This document shows positions 24,136-41,263 of a stretch of DNA of 64,000 nucleotides, piece after piece (within the stretch, counting starts at the first letter, position 1; every line of letters begins with the position of its first letter). The stretch covers positions 1,178,001 through 1,242,000 of the forward strand of contig NZ_LGYE01000001.1 in NCBI RefSeq assembly GCF_001262495.1, in the 5' to 3' direction. The translations under genes were made by a program, and so were the position numbers. The notes beneath the pieces were generated by a model. It was not told where the DNA came from and searched no databases. It saw only the letters and a program-made list of their open reading frames with translations. The stretch comes from Microbacterium sp. GCS4. GTDB lineage: Bacteria > Actinomycetota > Actinomycetes > Actinomycetales > Microbacteriaceae.

Positions 24136-24720
24136 ATGAATGGTCGACTCGCCGCCGCAGCAGCGGCCCTCCTGCTCACCGCCGTGCTCGCAGGATGCGG
24201 ATCGACCGGCGCGGATGCCGACAAGCCGTCCGCCTCACCCGAGCCCTCGGCGACCTCGACGCCGGAGGGCTCCCCCTCCCCCACGCCGACCCCGACGACT
24301 TCGCAGATCGCACTGCCCACCGACTGCCGCGCGATCCTCTCCGACGACGTGCTCACCCAGCTCGACGGCATCCCCCTCAACGACGCCGCGTTCGGCCCGT
24401 CAGGCGTAGGCGACGACGGCACGCTCACCTGCATCTGGGGCGACCCGCGCGCCGACACGACCAACCTCGTGACCACCATCTCCCACGAGGACCGCGGCCC
24501 GGCTCTCGACATGCTCAACGCCCTGGTCGCGAACGAGGGCTTCACGTGCTTCACCCCCGACGGCGGCACCCGCTGCGAGAAGACGTTCCAGAACCCGCAG
24601 TATCCCGTCACCGACGGTCGCACGCTCTTCTATCGGGATGACGTGCTCATCGACACGCGCTACTCGAACCTCGCCCCCACGGGCTACACCGCCAGCATCG
24701 TCGCGCACCTGTTCGGCTGA
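24136..24720 (+). CDS. Lipoprotein of unknown function
   Basis: A 194-residue lipoprotein with signal peptide and lipobox VLAGC (Cys21), a Pro-Ser-Thr-rich linker to about residue 55, and a domain with four Cys (TDCRAIL, LTCIWG, FTCFTPDGGTRCEK) likely in two disulphides. Such DUF3558-like lipoproteins are common in actinobacteria; the match is only suggestive. ATG 24136 lies 6 bases after TACGGT, indicating a leaderless message. It diverges from the PfkB kinase. Confidence 0.8.
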   Translation: MNGRLAAAAAALLLTAVLAGCGSTGADADKPSASPEPSATSTPEGSPSPTPTPTTSQIALPTDCRAILSDDVLTQLDGIPLNDAAFGPSGVGDDGTLTCIWGDPRADTTNLVTTISHEDRGPALDMLNALVANEGFTCFTPDGGTRCEKTFQNPQYPVTDGRTLFYRDDVLIDTRYSNLAPTGYTASIVAHLFG

Positions 24721-24724
24721 CGAC

Positions 24725-24797
24725 CGGGCGCACGCTCGCGCCCACCCGGGCACACGCTCGCGCCCACCCTGGCGCACGCTCGCGCCCACCCGGGCAC
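24725..24797. repeat. Tandem 22-bp repeat, three and a third copies
   Basis: Units at 24725, 24747 and 24769 share the core CACGCTCGCGCCCACC, followed by the start of a fourth copy (24791). They lie just after the lipoprotein stop. There are no spacers, so it is not a CRISPR array. Confidence 0.85.
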
Positions 24798-24902
24798 AAC
24801 TTCGGATGCCGCGCGCGACACGCCGCCCCGGCATCCGTCCGCCCGGCGTGTCGTCGCCGACCTCCGAATCCGTGCCCACCCGACACAGCCCCGACGCACG
24901 AA

Positions 24903-24932
24903 GAAGGCCCCGGGCAGATGCCCGGGGCCTTC
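24903..24932 (-). terminator. Intrinsic terminator of the rpoBC operon
   Basis: A long GC-rich stem (GAAGGCCCCGGG with CCCGGGGCCTTC, plus CA/TG near the loop) starts 17 bases after the rpoC stop and ends in CTTC on the minus strand. Confidence 0.82.
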
Positions 24933-24948
24933 TCACTCACTCAGAACC

Positions 24949-28824
<3,876 letters not shown>

Positions 28825-28860
28825 TAGTTCTCCTGTGTCGGAATTCTGTTGAGAAATCGG

Positions 28861-28907
28861 GCTTCGGCGGGCTCAGCGGCGATGTGCGGCGCTGAGCCCG
28901 TCGAGGC
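28861..28907. repeat. Hairpin element between rpoB and rpoC
   Basis: Two 18-base arms (GCTTCGGCGGGCTCAGCG and CGCTGAGCCCGTCGAGGC) pair at 16 of 18 positions around an 11-base loop. The CTTCGxCGGGCTCAG core resembles repeats common in actinobacterial genomes. In the rpoBC message it forms a strong stem ahead of rpoC, which may slow or trim the transcript. Confidence 0.7.
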
Positions 28908-28909
28908 GT

Positions 28910-32410
<3,501 letters not shown>

Positions 32411-32536
32411 GGGAATAACCTCCGTGAGCCCCGCAGGGCTTCTCGATTCCTTTGTCGTCAGGTGGAGTGCGCGCTCGAATGCTCAACGAGATGCCGACCA
32501 CCATATGAGGGCACGGAGAAGCGAGCGCAACTACCA

Positions 32537-32565
32537 ACTATAGACGCGATTGTGCGACATGGCAA
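32537..32565 (-). promoter_or_regulatory. Promoter of the rpoBC operon
   Basis: On the minus strand TTGCCA (32565-32560) and TATAGT (32542-32537) are separated by 17 bases, close to the sigma-A consensus. Transcription would start near 32530, giving a leader of about 120 bases before the rpoB start. Confidence 0.75.
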
Positions 32566-32629
32566 GCGCAGTCCTTGACCAATTTCGGATGCTGCGGTAA
32601 AAGCCCGCTCCCCACCCGTCCCCACCCGT

Positions 32630-32686
32630 CTATTTCTGCCGAACGACGCAAACAGAGGGTCCGTCTCTGCCGTTCGGCAGAAATAG
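32630..32686. repeat. 16-bp inverted repeat after the peptide transporter operon
   Basis: CTATTTCTGCCGAACG (32630-32645) and its perfect complement (32671-32686) flank 25 bases. The right arm also contains a smaller palindrome, TCTGCCG-TT-CGGCAGA. It sits 15 bases after the last gene of the leftward ABC operon and before the rpoB promoter. It may act as terminator, though no T run follows on the minus strand. Confidence 0.75.
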
Positions 32687-32700
32687 CGGGGCTTGGGAGG

Positions 32701-34383
<1,683 letters not shown>

Positions 34384-34427
34384 CCGATTCTCCTTCGTGT
34401 CGTACATGTCGTCTCCCGTGTCGCGCA

Positions 34428-35393
34428 TCATCGCGCCCTCGTCCGGGGATCCATGGCCTCGCGCAGCGCCTCGCCGAACAGGGTGAACCCGAGCGCGGTG
34501 ACCGCGATGCAGATGCCGGGGAAGAACGCCAGCCACGGCGCGATCGACAGCTCGTTCTGCGCGTAGGTCAGCATGCGCCCCCACTCCGCGGTCTCGGGGC
34601 GCCCGCCGCCGAGCCCCAGGAACGACAGCGCGGCGGCGTCGATCACGGCGGTCGCGAGGGTCAGCGTGCCCTGCACGATGACCGGTCCGATCGCGTTCGG
34701 CAGCACGTGCGACATCGTGATGCGACCGCGTCCGAGGCCGAGCGTCTGCGCCGAGAGCACGTAGTCGCTCGACCGCTGCTGCAGCATCGACGCGCGCAGC
34801 AGTCGGGCGAAGATCGGCACCTGCGAGGCACCGATCGCGATCATCACCGCGAACGGGGTCTGGCCGAGGATCGCCGCGATCGAGACCGCGAGCAGCAGGT
34901 TCGGCACCGACAGGATGATGTCGACCACGCGCATGATGATCGTGTCGACCCAGCCTCCGAAGGTTCCGGCGACGAGCCCGAGCAGCATGCCGCCGACGAG
35001 TCCGAGTGCGGTCGAGATGACGCCGACGAGCAGGGACGCCTGTGCGCCCCAGATCAGCTTCGACAGCACGTCGCCGCCGAAGCGGTCGAGACCGAGCGGG
35101 AACTCCGGCAGGTCACCTGGTCCGGGGATGTACGTCGGCGTGATGGACTTGGCTCCGGGGAGCGCGGTCTCGGGGTACGGCGCCAGGATCGGCGCGAGCA
35201 CCGCGACCAGCAGGAACGCGAAGACGATCGCCGCGCCGACCCACGCGGTCGGGTTGCGACGCAGACGGCGGAACACGTCCCGCCAGAATCCGCCTGGTCC
35301 CTCTTTCAGTCCGGCCTGCGCGACCGCGACCGTGTCGACGACCTCGCCGCCTGCCGCGGACGGACCCTGTGCCGGGGGGAGCGAGACGCTCAT
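34428..35393 (-). CDS. Oligopeptide ABC transporter permease (DppC type)
   Basis: A 321-residue permease with an N-terminal cytoplasmic tail, six helices and the family loop (IMRVVDIILSVPNLLLAVSI and, further on, GLGRGRITMSHVLPNAIGPV) that contacts the ATPase. SPH and GLDRFGGDVLS segments match DppC/OppC proteins. ATG 35393 has GGAGG 6 bases upstream. It forms the inner-membrane channel with the DppB-type permease and is followed by the fused ATPase. Confidence 0.92.
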   Translation of the reverse strand: MSVSLPPAQGPSAAGGEVVDTVAVAQAGLKEGPGGFWRDVFRRLRRNPTAWVGAAIVFAFLLVAVLAPILAPYPETALPGAKSITPTYIPGPGDLPEFPLGLDRFGGDVLSKLIWGAQASLLVGVISTALGLVGGMLLGLVAGTFGGWVDTIIMRVVDIILSVPNLLLAVSIAAILGQTPFAVMIAIGASQVPIFARLLRASMLQQRSSDYVLSAQTLGLGRGRITMSHVLPNAIGPVIVQGTLTLATAVIDAAALSFLGLGGGRPETAEWGRMLTYAQNELSIAPWLAFFPGICIAVTALGFTLFGEALREAMDPRTRAR

Positions 35394-35427
35394 GACGTCG
35401 CCTCCTTCAGATAGACGAGAGCGGCCA

Positions 35428-36432
35428 TCACTGCACCCGCACTCTCGGATCGATCAGGCTGTACGACACATCGACCGCCAGGTTGATGAGCGCGTACGCG
35501 ATCGCGATGAAGATGATGAACCCCTGGAGCACCGGGAAGTCCCGCGTGAAGATGGCCCTCGCGAGGAACGAGCCGATGCCGGGGAACGCGAACACGGTCT
35601 CGGTGAGCACCGCGCCGGAGATCAGCAGACCGGTCTGCAGACCGATCGTCGTGACGACCGGCAGCATCGCGTTGCGCAGGATGAACCTGTTGCGCAGCGT
35701 GGAGGCACCGACGCCCTTCGCCCTGCCCGTGCGCACGTAGTCCGCGTTCTGCACCTCGAGCACGCTGGCCCTGGTGATGCGCACGATGATCGCGAGCGGG
35801 ATGGTGCCGAGCGCGAGCGCCGGGAGGATCAGGTGCAGGATGGCATCCCACGAGGCGTCGAACTCCCCGGTGATGATGCCGTCCCAGACGTAGAACCCCG
35901 TGGGATGGGTCGCGTCTATCCTCGGATTCTGCCGTCCGTCCGAGGGCAGCCACCCGAGCTGCACCGCGAAGACGTACTTGAGGATGAACGCCAGGAAGAA
36001 CACCGGGATGGTGATGCCGATGAGGCTCAGCACCACGGAGGCGTGGTCGGTGAACTTGCCGTGACGTCGAGCAGCCCAGTATCCGAGAGGGATGCCGACG
36101 CCGACCGCGAAGATGAGAGCCATGACGCTCAGCTCCATCGTCGCCGGGAAGCGTCGGAAGAACTCCTCCACGACGGGACGATTCGTCTGGATCGAGGTTC
36201 CGAAGTCCCCTTGGAGGAGACGTCCGACCCAGACGAAGTACTGCTCGAGGATCGGACGGTCGAAACCGTACAGCTCGTTGATCCGGGCGACGGCCTCGGG
36301 GGTCGCCTTCTCACCGAGGAGGGCGACGGCCGGGCCGCCGGGAAGGGCCCTGACCCAGGCGAACAGCAGGATGCTGAGACCGACGAGGGTGGGAATGAGG
36401 AACAGCAGTCGCCTGCCGATGGTGCGCAGCAC
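35428..36432 (-). CDS. Oligopeptide ABC transporter permease (DppB type)
   Basis: A 334-residue permease of the DppB/OppB group: N-terminal helix, a large loop (GFDRPILEQYFVWVGRLLQG), five more helices and the ATPase-contact loop (RTGRAKGVGASTLRNRFILR). Start is GTG at 36432 with AGGAG 8 bases upstream. It is the second gene of the operon, separated from the binding-protein gene by an imperfect inverted pair of interspersed repeats. Confidence 0.92.
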   Translation of the reverse strand: MLRTIGRRLLFLIPTLVGLSILLFAWVRALPGGPAVALLGEKATPEAVARINELYGFDRPILEQYFVWVGRLLQGDFGTSIQTNRPVVEEFFRRFPATMELSVMALIFAVGVGIPLGYWAARRHGKFTDHASVVLSLIGITIPVFFLAFILKYVFAVQLGWLPSDGRQNPRIDATHPTGFYVWDGIITGEFDASWDAILHLILPALALGTIPLAIIVRITRASVLEVQNADYVRTGRAKGVGASTLRNRFILRNAMLPVVTTIGLQTGLLISGAVLTETVFAFPGIGSFLARAIFTRDFPVLQGFIIFIAIAYALINLAVDVSYSLIDPRVRVQ

Positions 36433-36459
36433 GAAGAACTCCTATCACTCGGTCGCACA

Positions 36460-36550
36460 CCGGTCGTCGAGCGAGGAACCGAGTGACGAGACGAAACGCG
36501 TCCCCGCGGGGAGAGCGCGTTTCGTCTCGCTTCGCTCGCTCGACGACCGG
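36460..36550. repeat. Inverted pair of interspersed repeats between binding-protein and permease genes
   Basis: A 41-bp copy (36460-36500) and a 35-bp copy (36516-36550) lie head to head around the small hairpin CCCCGCGGGG. The arms pair except for one 6-base difference in the middle, giving a long stem in the mRNA right after the binding-protein stop. Such stems between genes can protect upstream mRNA and lower downstream expression. Confidence 0.85.
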
Positions 36551-36566
36551 ATGTGACCGGTGGCCG

Positions 36567-38240
36567 TTACTTGGTGAGGACGATGTCCGTGAAGACTTCG
36601 TCGTTCACCGGGCTGGCCGGGTAGCTCTTCACGCGCGAGTCGAACGCGAGGGTCGGTGCCGGGTGCGCGAGCGGGACGCCGGGGATGAACTCCGCGACCA
36701 TCTCGTTGATGTCCTCGTACAGCGCCGTCTGGTCCTCGAGGCTCGGGACGCCACGCGCCTCCGTCAGCTTCTGGAACAGCTCGGGGTTGTCGAAGCCCCA
36801 CTCCGCGCTCTGCTGGCCGAAGAACACGCCGACGAAGTTGTCGGTGTCGTTGTAGTCACCGGTCCAGCCGAGCAGGTGGATGCCGTGATCCGGCGTACCC
36901 GTGATGCGGTCGAGGTACTCGCCCCACTCCTGCGACACCGGCGTCGTCTGCACGCCGACCTCGGACAGCTGCGAGGACAGCACGGTGAAGATCTGCTCGG
37001 GGTCCGGCATGTACGGACGCGAGACGTTGACCGGGTAGTTGAAGTCCAGCGCCAGCGGGTTGGCCTCGGTGTAGCCGGCCTCCGCGAGCAGCGCCTTGGC
37101 CTTCTCGGGGTCGTAGTCGTACGTCGTGACGTCGGGGTTGTAGCCGTTGACCGTGTCGGGCACGAACTCGATCGCCTTCTCCGTGCCCTCGGGCAGGACC
37201 TGGCTGATCAGGGCGTCCTTGTCGATCGCGTACGAGAGCGCCTCACGGACCTTGGGGTCCTGCAGCTCGGGGAGAGCCTGGTTGAACGCCAGGTAGAGAA
37301 CCGTGAACGGCGGACGCGAGACCATCGTGAAGCCGTCGTCCTCGAGCGCCTTGGTGTCGGCCGGGCCGACGAGGTCGTAGCCGTCGATCGAGCCGGACTC
37401 GAGCGCCTGGCGACGCGCCGTCGGGTCGTCGATCGTGCGGAAGATGATCTCGTCGATCTGTCCGGCCTCGCCCCAGTAGTCGCCGTAGGCCTTGAGCGTG
37501 ACCTGCTCGCCCGGCGCCCACTCCTCGAACTGGTAGGGGCCGGTGCCGACCGGGTGGCCCATCGCGTACTCCGAGAGCACGGGCGCCTCGGCGGTGCCGC
37601 TGACGTCGTCGGCGCCGAACTCGGCCATCGCCGAGGGGCTCTGCATGCCGAAGGCGGGCAGCGACAGGGAGGCGACGAAGCCGGCGAACGGCTTGTTCAG
37701 GTCGATCGTGACGGAGTAGTCGCCGTCCGGGGTGCACGACTTGTAGACCGCGTTCGCGGGGTCGGACGCGTAGCCCTTGAAGAGCTTGTTGTAGTAGTAG
37801 CCCAGAGCCTCGGATGCCGCGAGACCGGTCCAGTTGTACCAGCGGTCGAAGTTCGCGCACACGGCCTCGGCGTTGAACGGAGTGCCGTCGTGGAAGGTCA
37901 CGTCCTGCTTGAGCGTGAAGGTGTGGCTCATGCCGTCCTCGGACGACTCCCACTTCTCGGCGAGCAGCGGCGCGGGATCCGCCGTGCCGGGCTCGGTGCC
38001 GACCAGTCCCTCGAAGATCTGGCGGGAGACGCGGAAGGTCTCGCCGTCCTGAGCGAAGGCGGGGTCGAGGCTCGCAGGATCCGACGACGCCGCGAACACG
38101 AAGGTGCCGTCGACGTCTCCGGATGCTCCGCCGTCGTCGTCTCCGCGTTCGCTGGCGACACAGGCTGACAGGACCAGCGCGGCCAGCGCAGCTCCGGTGA
38201 CGACGGCGAGACCTCGCCGACGCGTGATCGAGTGGTGCAT
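36567..38240 (-). CDS. Oligopeptide ABC transporter substrate-binding lipoprotein
   Basis: A 557-residue SBP_bac_5-family binding protein that captures peptides (or nickel/heme-type ligands in relatives) outside the membrane. The signal peptide and lipobox VLSAC put the acylated Cys at 27. The family pattern LAEKWESSEDGMSHTFTLK, DVTFHDGTPFNAEAV and VGTGPYQFEEW is clear. GGAAGG precedes the ATG by about 9 bases, and a small GGGGTG-AAAG-CACCCC hairpin sits in the leader. First gene of the operon. Confidence 0.93.
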   Translation of the reverse strand: MHHSITRRRGLAVVTGAALAALVLSACVASERGDDDGGASGDVDGTFVFAASSDPASLDPAFAQDGETFRVSRQIFEGLVGTEPGTADPAPLLAEKWESSEDGMSHTFTLKQDVTFHDGTPFNAEAVCANFDRWYNWTGLAASEALGYYYNKLFKGYASDPANAVYKSCTPDGDYSVTIDLNKPFAGFVASLSLPAFGMQSPSAMAEFGADDVSGTAEAPVLSEYAMGHPVGTGPYQFEEWAPGEQVTLKAYGDYWGEAGQIDEIIFRTIDDPTARRQALESGSIDGYDLVGPADTKALEDDGFTMVSRPPFTVLYLAFNQALPELQDPKVREALSYAIDKDALISQVLPEGTEKAIEFVPDTVNGYNPDVTTYDYDPEKAKALLAEAGYTEANPLALDFNYPVNVSRPYMPDPEQIFTVLSSQLSEVGVQTTPVSQEWGEYLDRITGTPDHGIHLLGWTGDYNDTDNFVGVFFGQQSAEWGFDNPELFQKLTEARGVPSLEDQTALYEDINEMVAEFIPGVPLAHPAPTLAFDSRVKSYPASPVNDEVFTDIVLTK

Positions 38241-38409
38241 GTGTATGACCTTCCCTGTGGGGCGCTTCCTTGCGCGATCGGGGTGCTTTCACCCCGGCTC
38301 ACGGTGATTCCTACGAACGTACCCAGGCGATCCACAGATGCCAAACACCGGCATGTTGCAATCCGGTATCGACTCCCCGGCCGCACGGCGATCCGGTAAT
38401 GTCCAGATC

Positions 38410-39330
38410 GTGCCCGACACGTCTCCCCTCGCCGTGTGCGTCGGCGAGGGTCTGATCTCGCTCATCCCCGCCACCGCCGCCCCGCTCGAGGACAATCGCA
38501 CGTTCCATCGCTCGCTCGCCGGAGCCGAATGGAACACCGCGATCGCCCTCGCCGCCGCCGGTGTGCGCAGCGCCGTCGTGTCGCGAGTGGGCGACGACGG
38601 CTTCGGGCGGTTCCTCACTGCGGAGCTGCGCCGACTCGACGTCGACGCGAGTGCGGTGCAGGTCGATCCGCACGCGCCGACCGGGTTGTACGTCAAGGAG
38701 CTGTCGACGCGACCCGACGGGTCGATCGACGGCATGATGCACTACTACCGCGCGGGGTCGGCCGCAGCCGGGCTCTCGCCCGACACGCTCGCCGCGCCTG
38801 CGGCATCCGCCCTGCTCGCCGAGGCCGCCCTGGTGCACACCTCGGGGATCACCCCCGCACTGTCGGGCTCCGCACGGGCAGCGCAGGACGCGCTGTTCGC
38901 CGAGGACGCGCCCGCGCGGATCCGGAGCTTCGACGTCAACTGGCGCCCGGCACTATGGCGCGGCCGCGAGGAGGAGGGGCGCAGGGTCGTCGCCGGATAC
39001 GCGCACCGCGCCGACGTCGTGTTCTGCACCCGCCCCGACGGCGACGCCGTGTTCGGGACCGACGATCCGGACGCGCTGCGCGCGCTGCTCCCCGAGCCGC
39101 GTTTCCTGCTCGTGACCGATCCGCAGGGTGCCGTGGCCTTCGATGGCGACGAACGTCAGCAGAGCGACGCCCTCGATGTCCCCGTGGTCGAGACGATCGG
39201 CGCGGGAGACGCGTTCGCCGCAGGATACCTCGCCGGAGTGCTCACCGGTCTGTCGCTGAGCGGAAGCCTCGCACGAGCGCACCGCATCGCGACGCGGGCA
39301 CTGACGAGCACCCGCGACCACATCGACTGA
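38410..39330 (+). CDS. PfkB family carbohydrate kinase (KDG kinase-like)
   Basis: A 306-residue sugar kinase of the PfkB family. It starts MPDTSPLAVCVGEGLISLIP, has the GAEWNTAIALAAAG signature, an FDVNWRPALW segment typical of 2-keto-3-deoxygluconate kinase-like members, and ETIGAGDAFAAGY with the catalytic Asp. The GTG at 38410 lies 7 bases after TAATGT, so the message is probably leaderless; an upstream in-frame ATG at 38338 would precede the promoter box. The substrate is not certain. It diverges from the peptide-transporter operon. Confidence 0.85.
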   Translation: MPDTSPLAVCVGEGLISLIPATAAPLEDNRTFHRSLAGAEWNTAIALAAAGVRSAVVSRVGDDGFGRFLTAELRRLDVDASAVQVDPHAPTGLYVKELSTRPDGSIDGMMHYYRAGSAAAGLSPDTLAAPAASALLAEAALVHTSGITPALSGSARAAQDALFAEDAPARIRSFDVNWRPALWRGREEEGRRVVAGYAHRADVVFCTRPDGDAVFGTDDPDALRALLPEPRFLLVTDPQGAVAFDGDERQQSDALDVPVVETIGAGDAFAAGYLAGVLTGLSLSGSLARAHRIATRALTSTRDHID

Positions 39331-39368
39331 CGCACCTGCGCCGACGAGGCCGCCCCGGAGATCGCGCG

Positions 39369-40250
39369 TCACCACTCCCAGTCGATCGAGATGCTCCCGG
39401 GTCCGAAGTCGAACTCGACGTGCGACGCTGTCGATCCATTCAGCACCAGGGGATGCGAGCGGGACGACGATGCCGACGAGATGAAAGCGGTGCAGCGCCT
39501 GGGGATGCAGGCCGGGTCGAAGATGACGGCGAGCCCCACTTCGACCTGACGTCGCGGCGCGACGACGGTGAATCCCGAGGCCCGGTCGTCTCCGTCGTAC
39601 TGACGATCGAAGGACTCGCGCTCGGTCAGCGCGAGCTCTCCCTTCGGGATCGGGGAGTCCAGCCGGAGGGTCGCCCGCATCAGACGCGCGTCCATATCCG
39701 CTACGACATCGGTCAGCTCGCATCCGATCTTCCCCCGCACCCGAGGTGGCCGCGACTCCGAGGGATCGATGCCGAAGAACACGGTGACGCGCTGCGCCTC
39801 ATCCACTCTCGCCTGCCAGAGCGTGCGGTTGACGGTGCCTCGGATCCGCCCGCGGGCGTCCAACGAGACGACTATCGACCCCGACCTCTCCGAGAGGTCC
39901 CTGACCGCCTCCTCGTCTGCCAACCCACCGAGGTCCTCGCCGCTCAGCTCCGCGAACGTCGCATTGCGATCCTCCGCAACCCGCACACGGGGTCGAAGCG
40001 TGCTGACGAGCTCTCCGGACGCCACACCCAGGATGTCCTCGAGCTCGGGGACGATCTCCCAGGCGACATCCGTCCTCGGCGTGCGGACCCCGTTCTGCCA
40101 CACCGACAGGCTGGCGACGCTGATGTCGTACCCGCGCTCCTGCAATCTCTGGCGGATCGCGCGCAAGGACAGCCCTCGCCGGCTGATGGCGGCACGCAGC
40201 GCCTCGGCGAAGTCGACGCGCGAGTGCGCGCCCTGCGCGTCGTGCTCCAT
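39369..40250 (-). CDS. HTH (XRE-like) transcriptional regulator with a beta-rich C-terminal domain
   Basis: A 293-residue protein with an XRE-type helix-turn-helix at about 12-65 (AISRRGLSLRAIRQRLQERG and SVASLSVWQNGVRTP) and an extra region of some 200 residues that is beta-rich (VVSLDARGRIRGTVNRTLWQ, later CTAFISSASS). The C-terminal domain is not one I can name. GGGGAG precedes the ATG at 40250. It is convergent with the PfkB gene and lies between it and the RpiR operon; its targets are unknown. Confidence 0.75.
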   Translation of the reverse strand: MEHDAQGAHSRVDFAEALRAAISRRGLSLRAIRQRLQERGYDISVASLSVWQNGVRTPRTDVAWEIVPELEDILGVASGELVSTLRPRVRVAEDRNATFAELSGEDLGGLADEEAVRDLSERSGSIVVSLDARGRIRGTVNRTLWQARVDEAQRVTVFFGIDPSESRPPRVRGKIGCELTDVVADMDARLMRATLRLDSPIPKGELALTERESFDRQYDGDDRASGFTVVAPRRQVEVGLAVIFDPACIPRRCTAFISSASSSRSHPLVLNGSTASHVEFDFGPGSISIDWEW

Positions 40251-40373
40251 CGCTCCCCGCTCGTCCGTGCCGCCTCCTGTCGAGGATCGTACATCGGACC
40301 GGGCATCGGAAGGAGCCGGAGGTGCCGTTACGCCCGTGAGCGAGTGAAGCGGTGCTCGCGGCGCGGTCCGATG

Positions 40374-41249
40374 TCAGCGTCGCGGGGCGCGACGTCGCGT
40401 CGCGGCCGCCTCGTGCGTGAGCTGCAGCGGGATCGCGACGGGCTCGCCGCGCAACTGCACCACTCGGACGAAGAGGATGTCGACGAGCGCGAGCTGCGCG
40501 ATCCTGCTCGACATCGCCGCCATCCGGAACGGCGACTCCTGCGCGTAGGTCAACAGCACGACATCGGCGGCGAGGGCGAGCGACGAGTCCGGGACGCTCG
40601 TCACGGCCACGCTCAACGCACCGGCGTCGCGGGCGACCTCCACCGCGCGCACCACCTCCTGGGTCTCCCCGCCGTGGGAGAAGGCGATCGCCACATCCTC
40701 CCGCGTCCGCAGCGACGCCGCGGTGAGGGCGAGGTGCGGATCCGCGGAGTGTGCGACCGAGCATCCGATGCGCGACAGCTTCTGCTGCAGGTCCTGCGCC
40801 GTGAGCGAGGATGCGGCCTGCCCGAAGACGTCGACGTGCCGGGCCGCGACCACCGCCCGGGCGACCCGGTCGAGCGCCGCGGCATCGAGACCGAGCGCGG
40901 TCTTCTCGATCGCGTCGATCTCCTGCGCCGCGAGCTTGGCCGCGATGGCCGGTGGCTCGTCCTCGGGGTCGATCGCGGTCGTGTCGAGACTGAAACGGGC
41001 CTGCTGCGCCTGCGCGAGCGTCACGGTGCGGGCCACCGCGACGCGCAGCTCGCGATAGCCGCTGAAACCGAGCGACTGCGCGAAGCGCGCGACGGTCGAC
41101 AGCGACGTGTTGCACAACCGGGCGAGGTCGTTGATGGCGAGGTCGACGACGAGCGTGGGGTCGCCGAGGATCGTCTCCGCGACCCGTGCCTCGGCGGCAG
41201 TCAGGCGGGGGATCGATCGGCGCACCAGCGCGAGAACGTCAGCGTCCAC
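40374..41249 (-). CDS. MurR/RpiR family transcriptional regulator
   Basis: A 291-residue regulator with an RpiR helix-turn-helix (residues 1-75, LARLCNTSLSTVARFAQSLG) and a SIS sugar-phosphate-binding domain (about 125-250, ARHVDVFGQAASSL and VAIAFSHGGETQEVV). Members control amino-sugar genes, with MurNAc-6-P or GlcNAc-6-P as effector. It starts with GTG at 41249, 14 bases after the GH3 gene stop, as last gene of the importer/hexosaminidase operon, and probably regulates that operon. Confidence 0.9.
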   Translation of the reverse strand: MDADVLALVRRSIPRLTAAEARVAETILGDPTLVVDLAINDLARLCNTSLSTVARFAQSLGFSGYRELRVAVARTVTLAQAQQARFSLDTTAIDPEDEPPAIAAKLAAQEIDAIEKTALGLDAAALDRVARAVVAARHVDVFGQAASSLTAQDLQQKLSRIGCSVAHSADPHLALTAASLRTREDVAIAFSHGGETQEVVRAVEVARDAGALSVAVTSVPDSSLALAADVVLLTYAQESPFRMAAMSSRIAQLALVDILFVRVVQLRGEPVAIPLQLTHEAAATRRRAPRR

Positions 41250-41263
41250 GGTGCCATCCTGCC

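Noticed and set aside
24725-24797. Possible CRISPR array
   Set aside because: The units are contiguous with no spacers and no cas gene is nearby.
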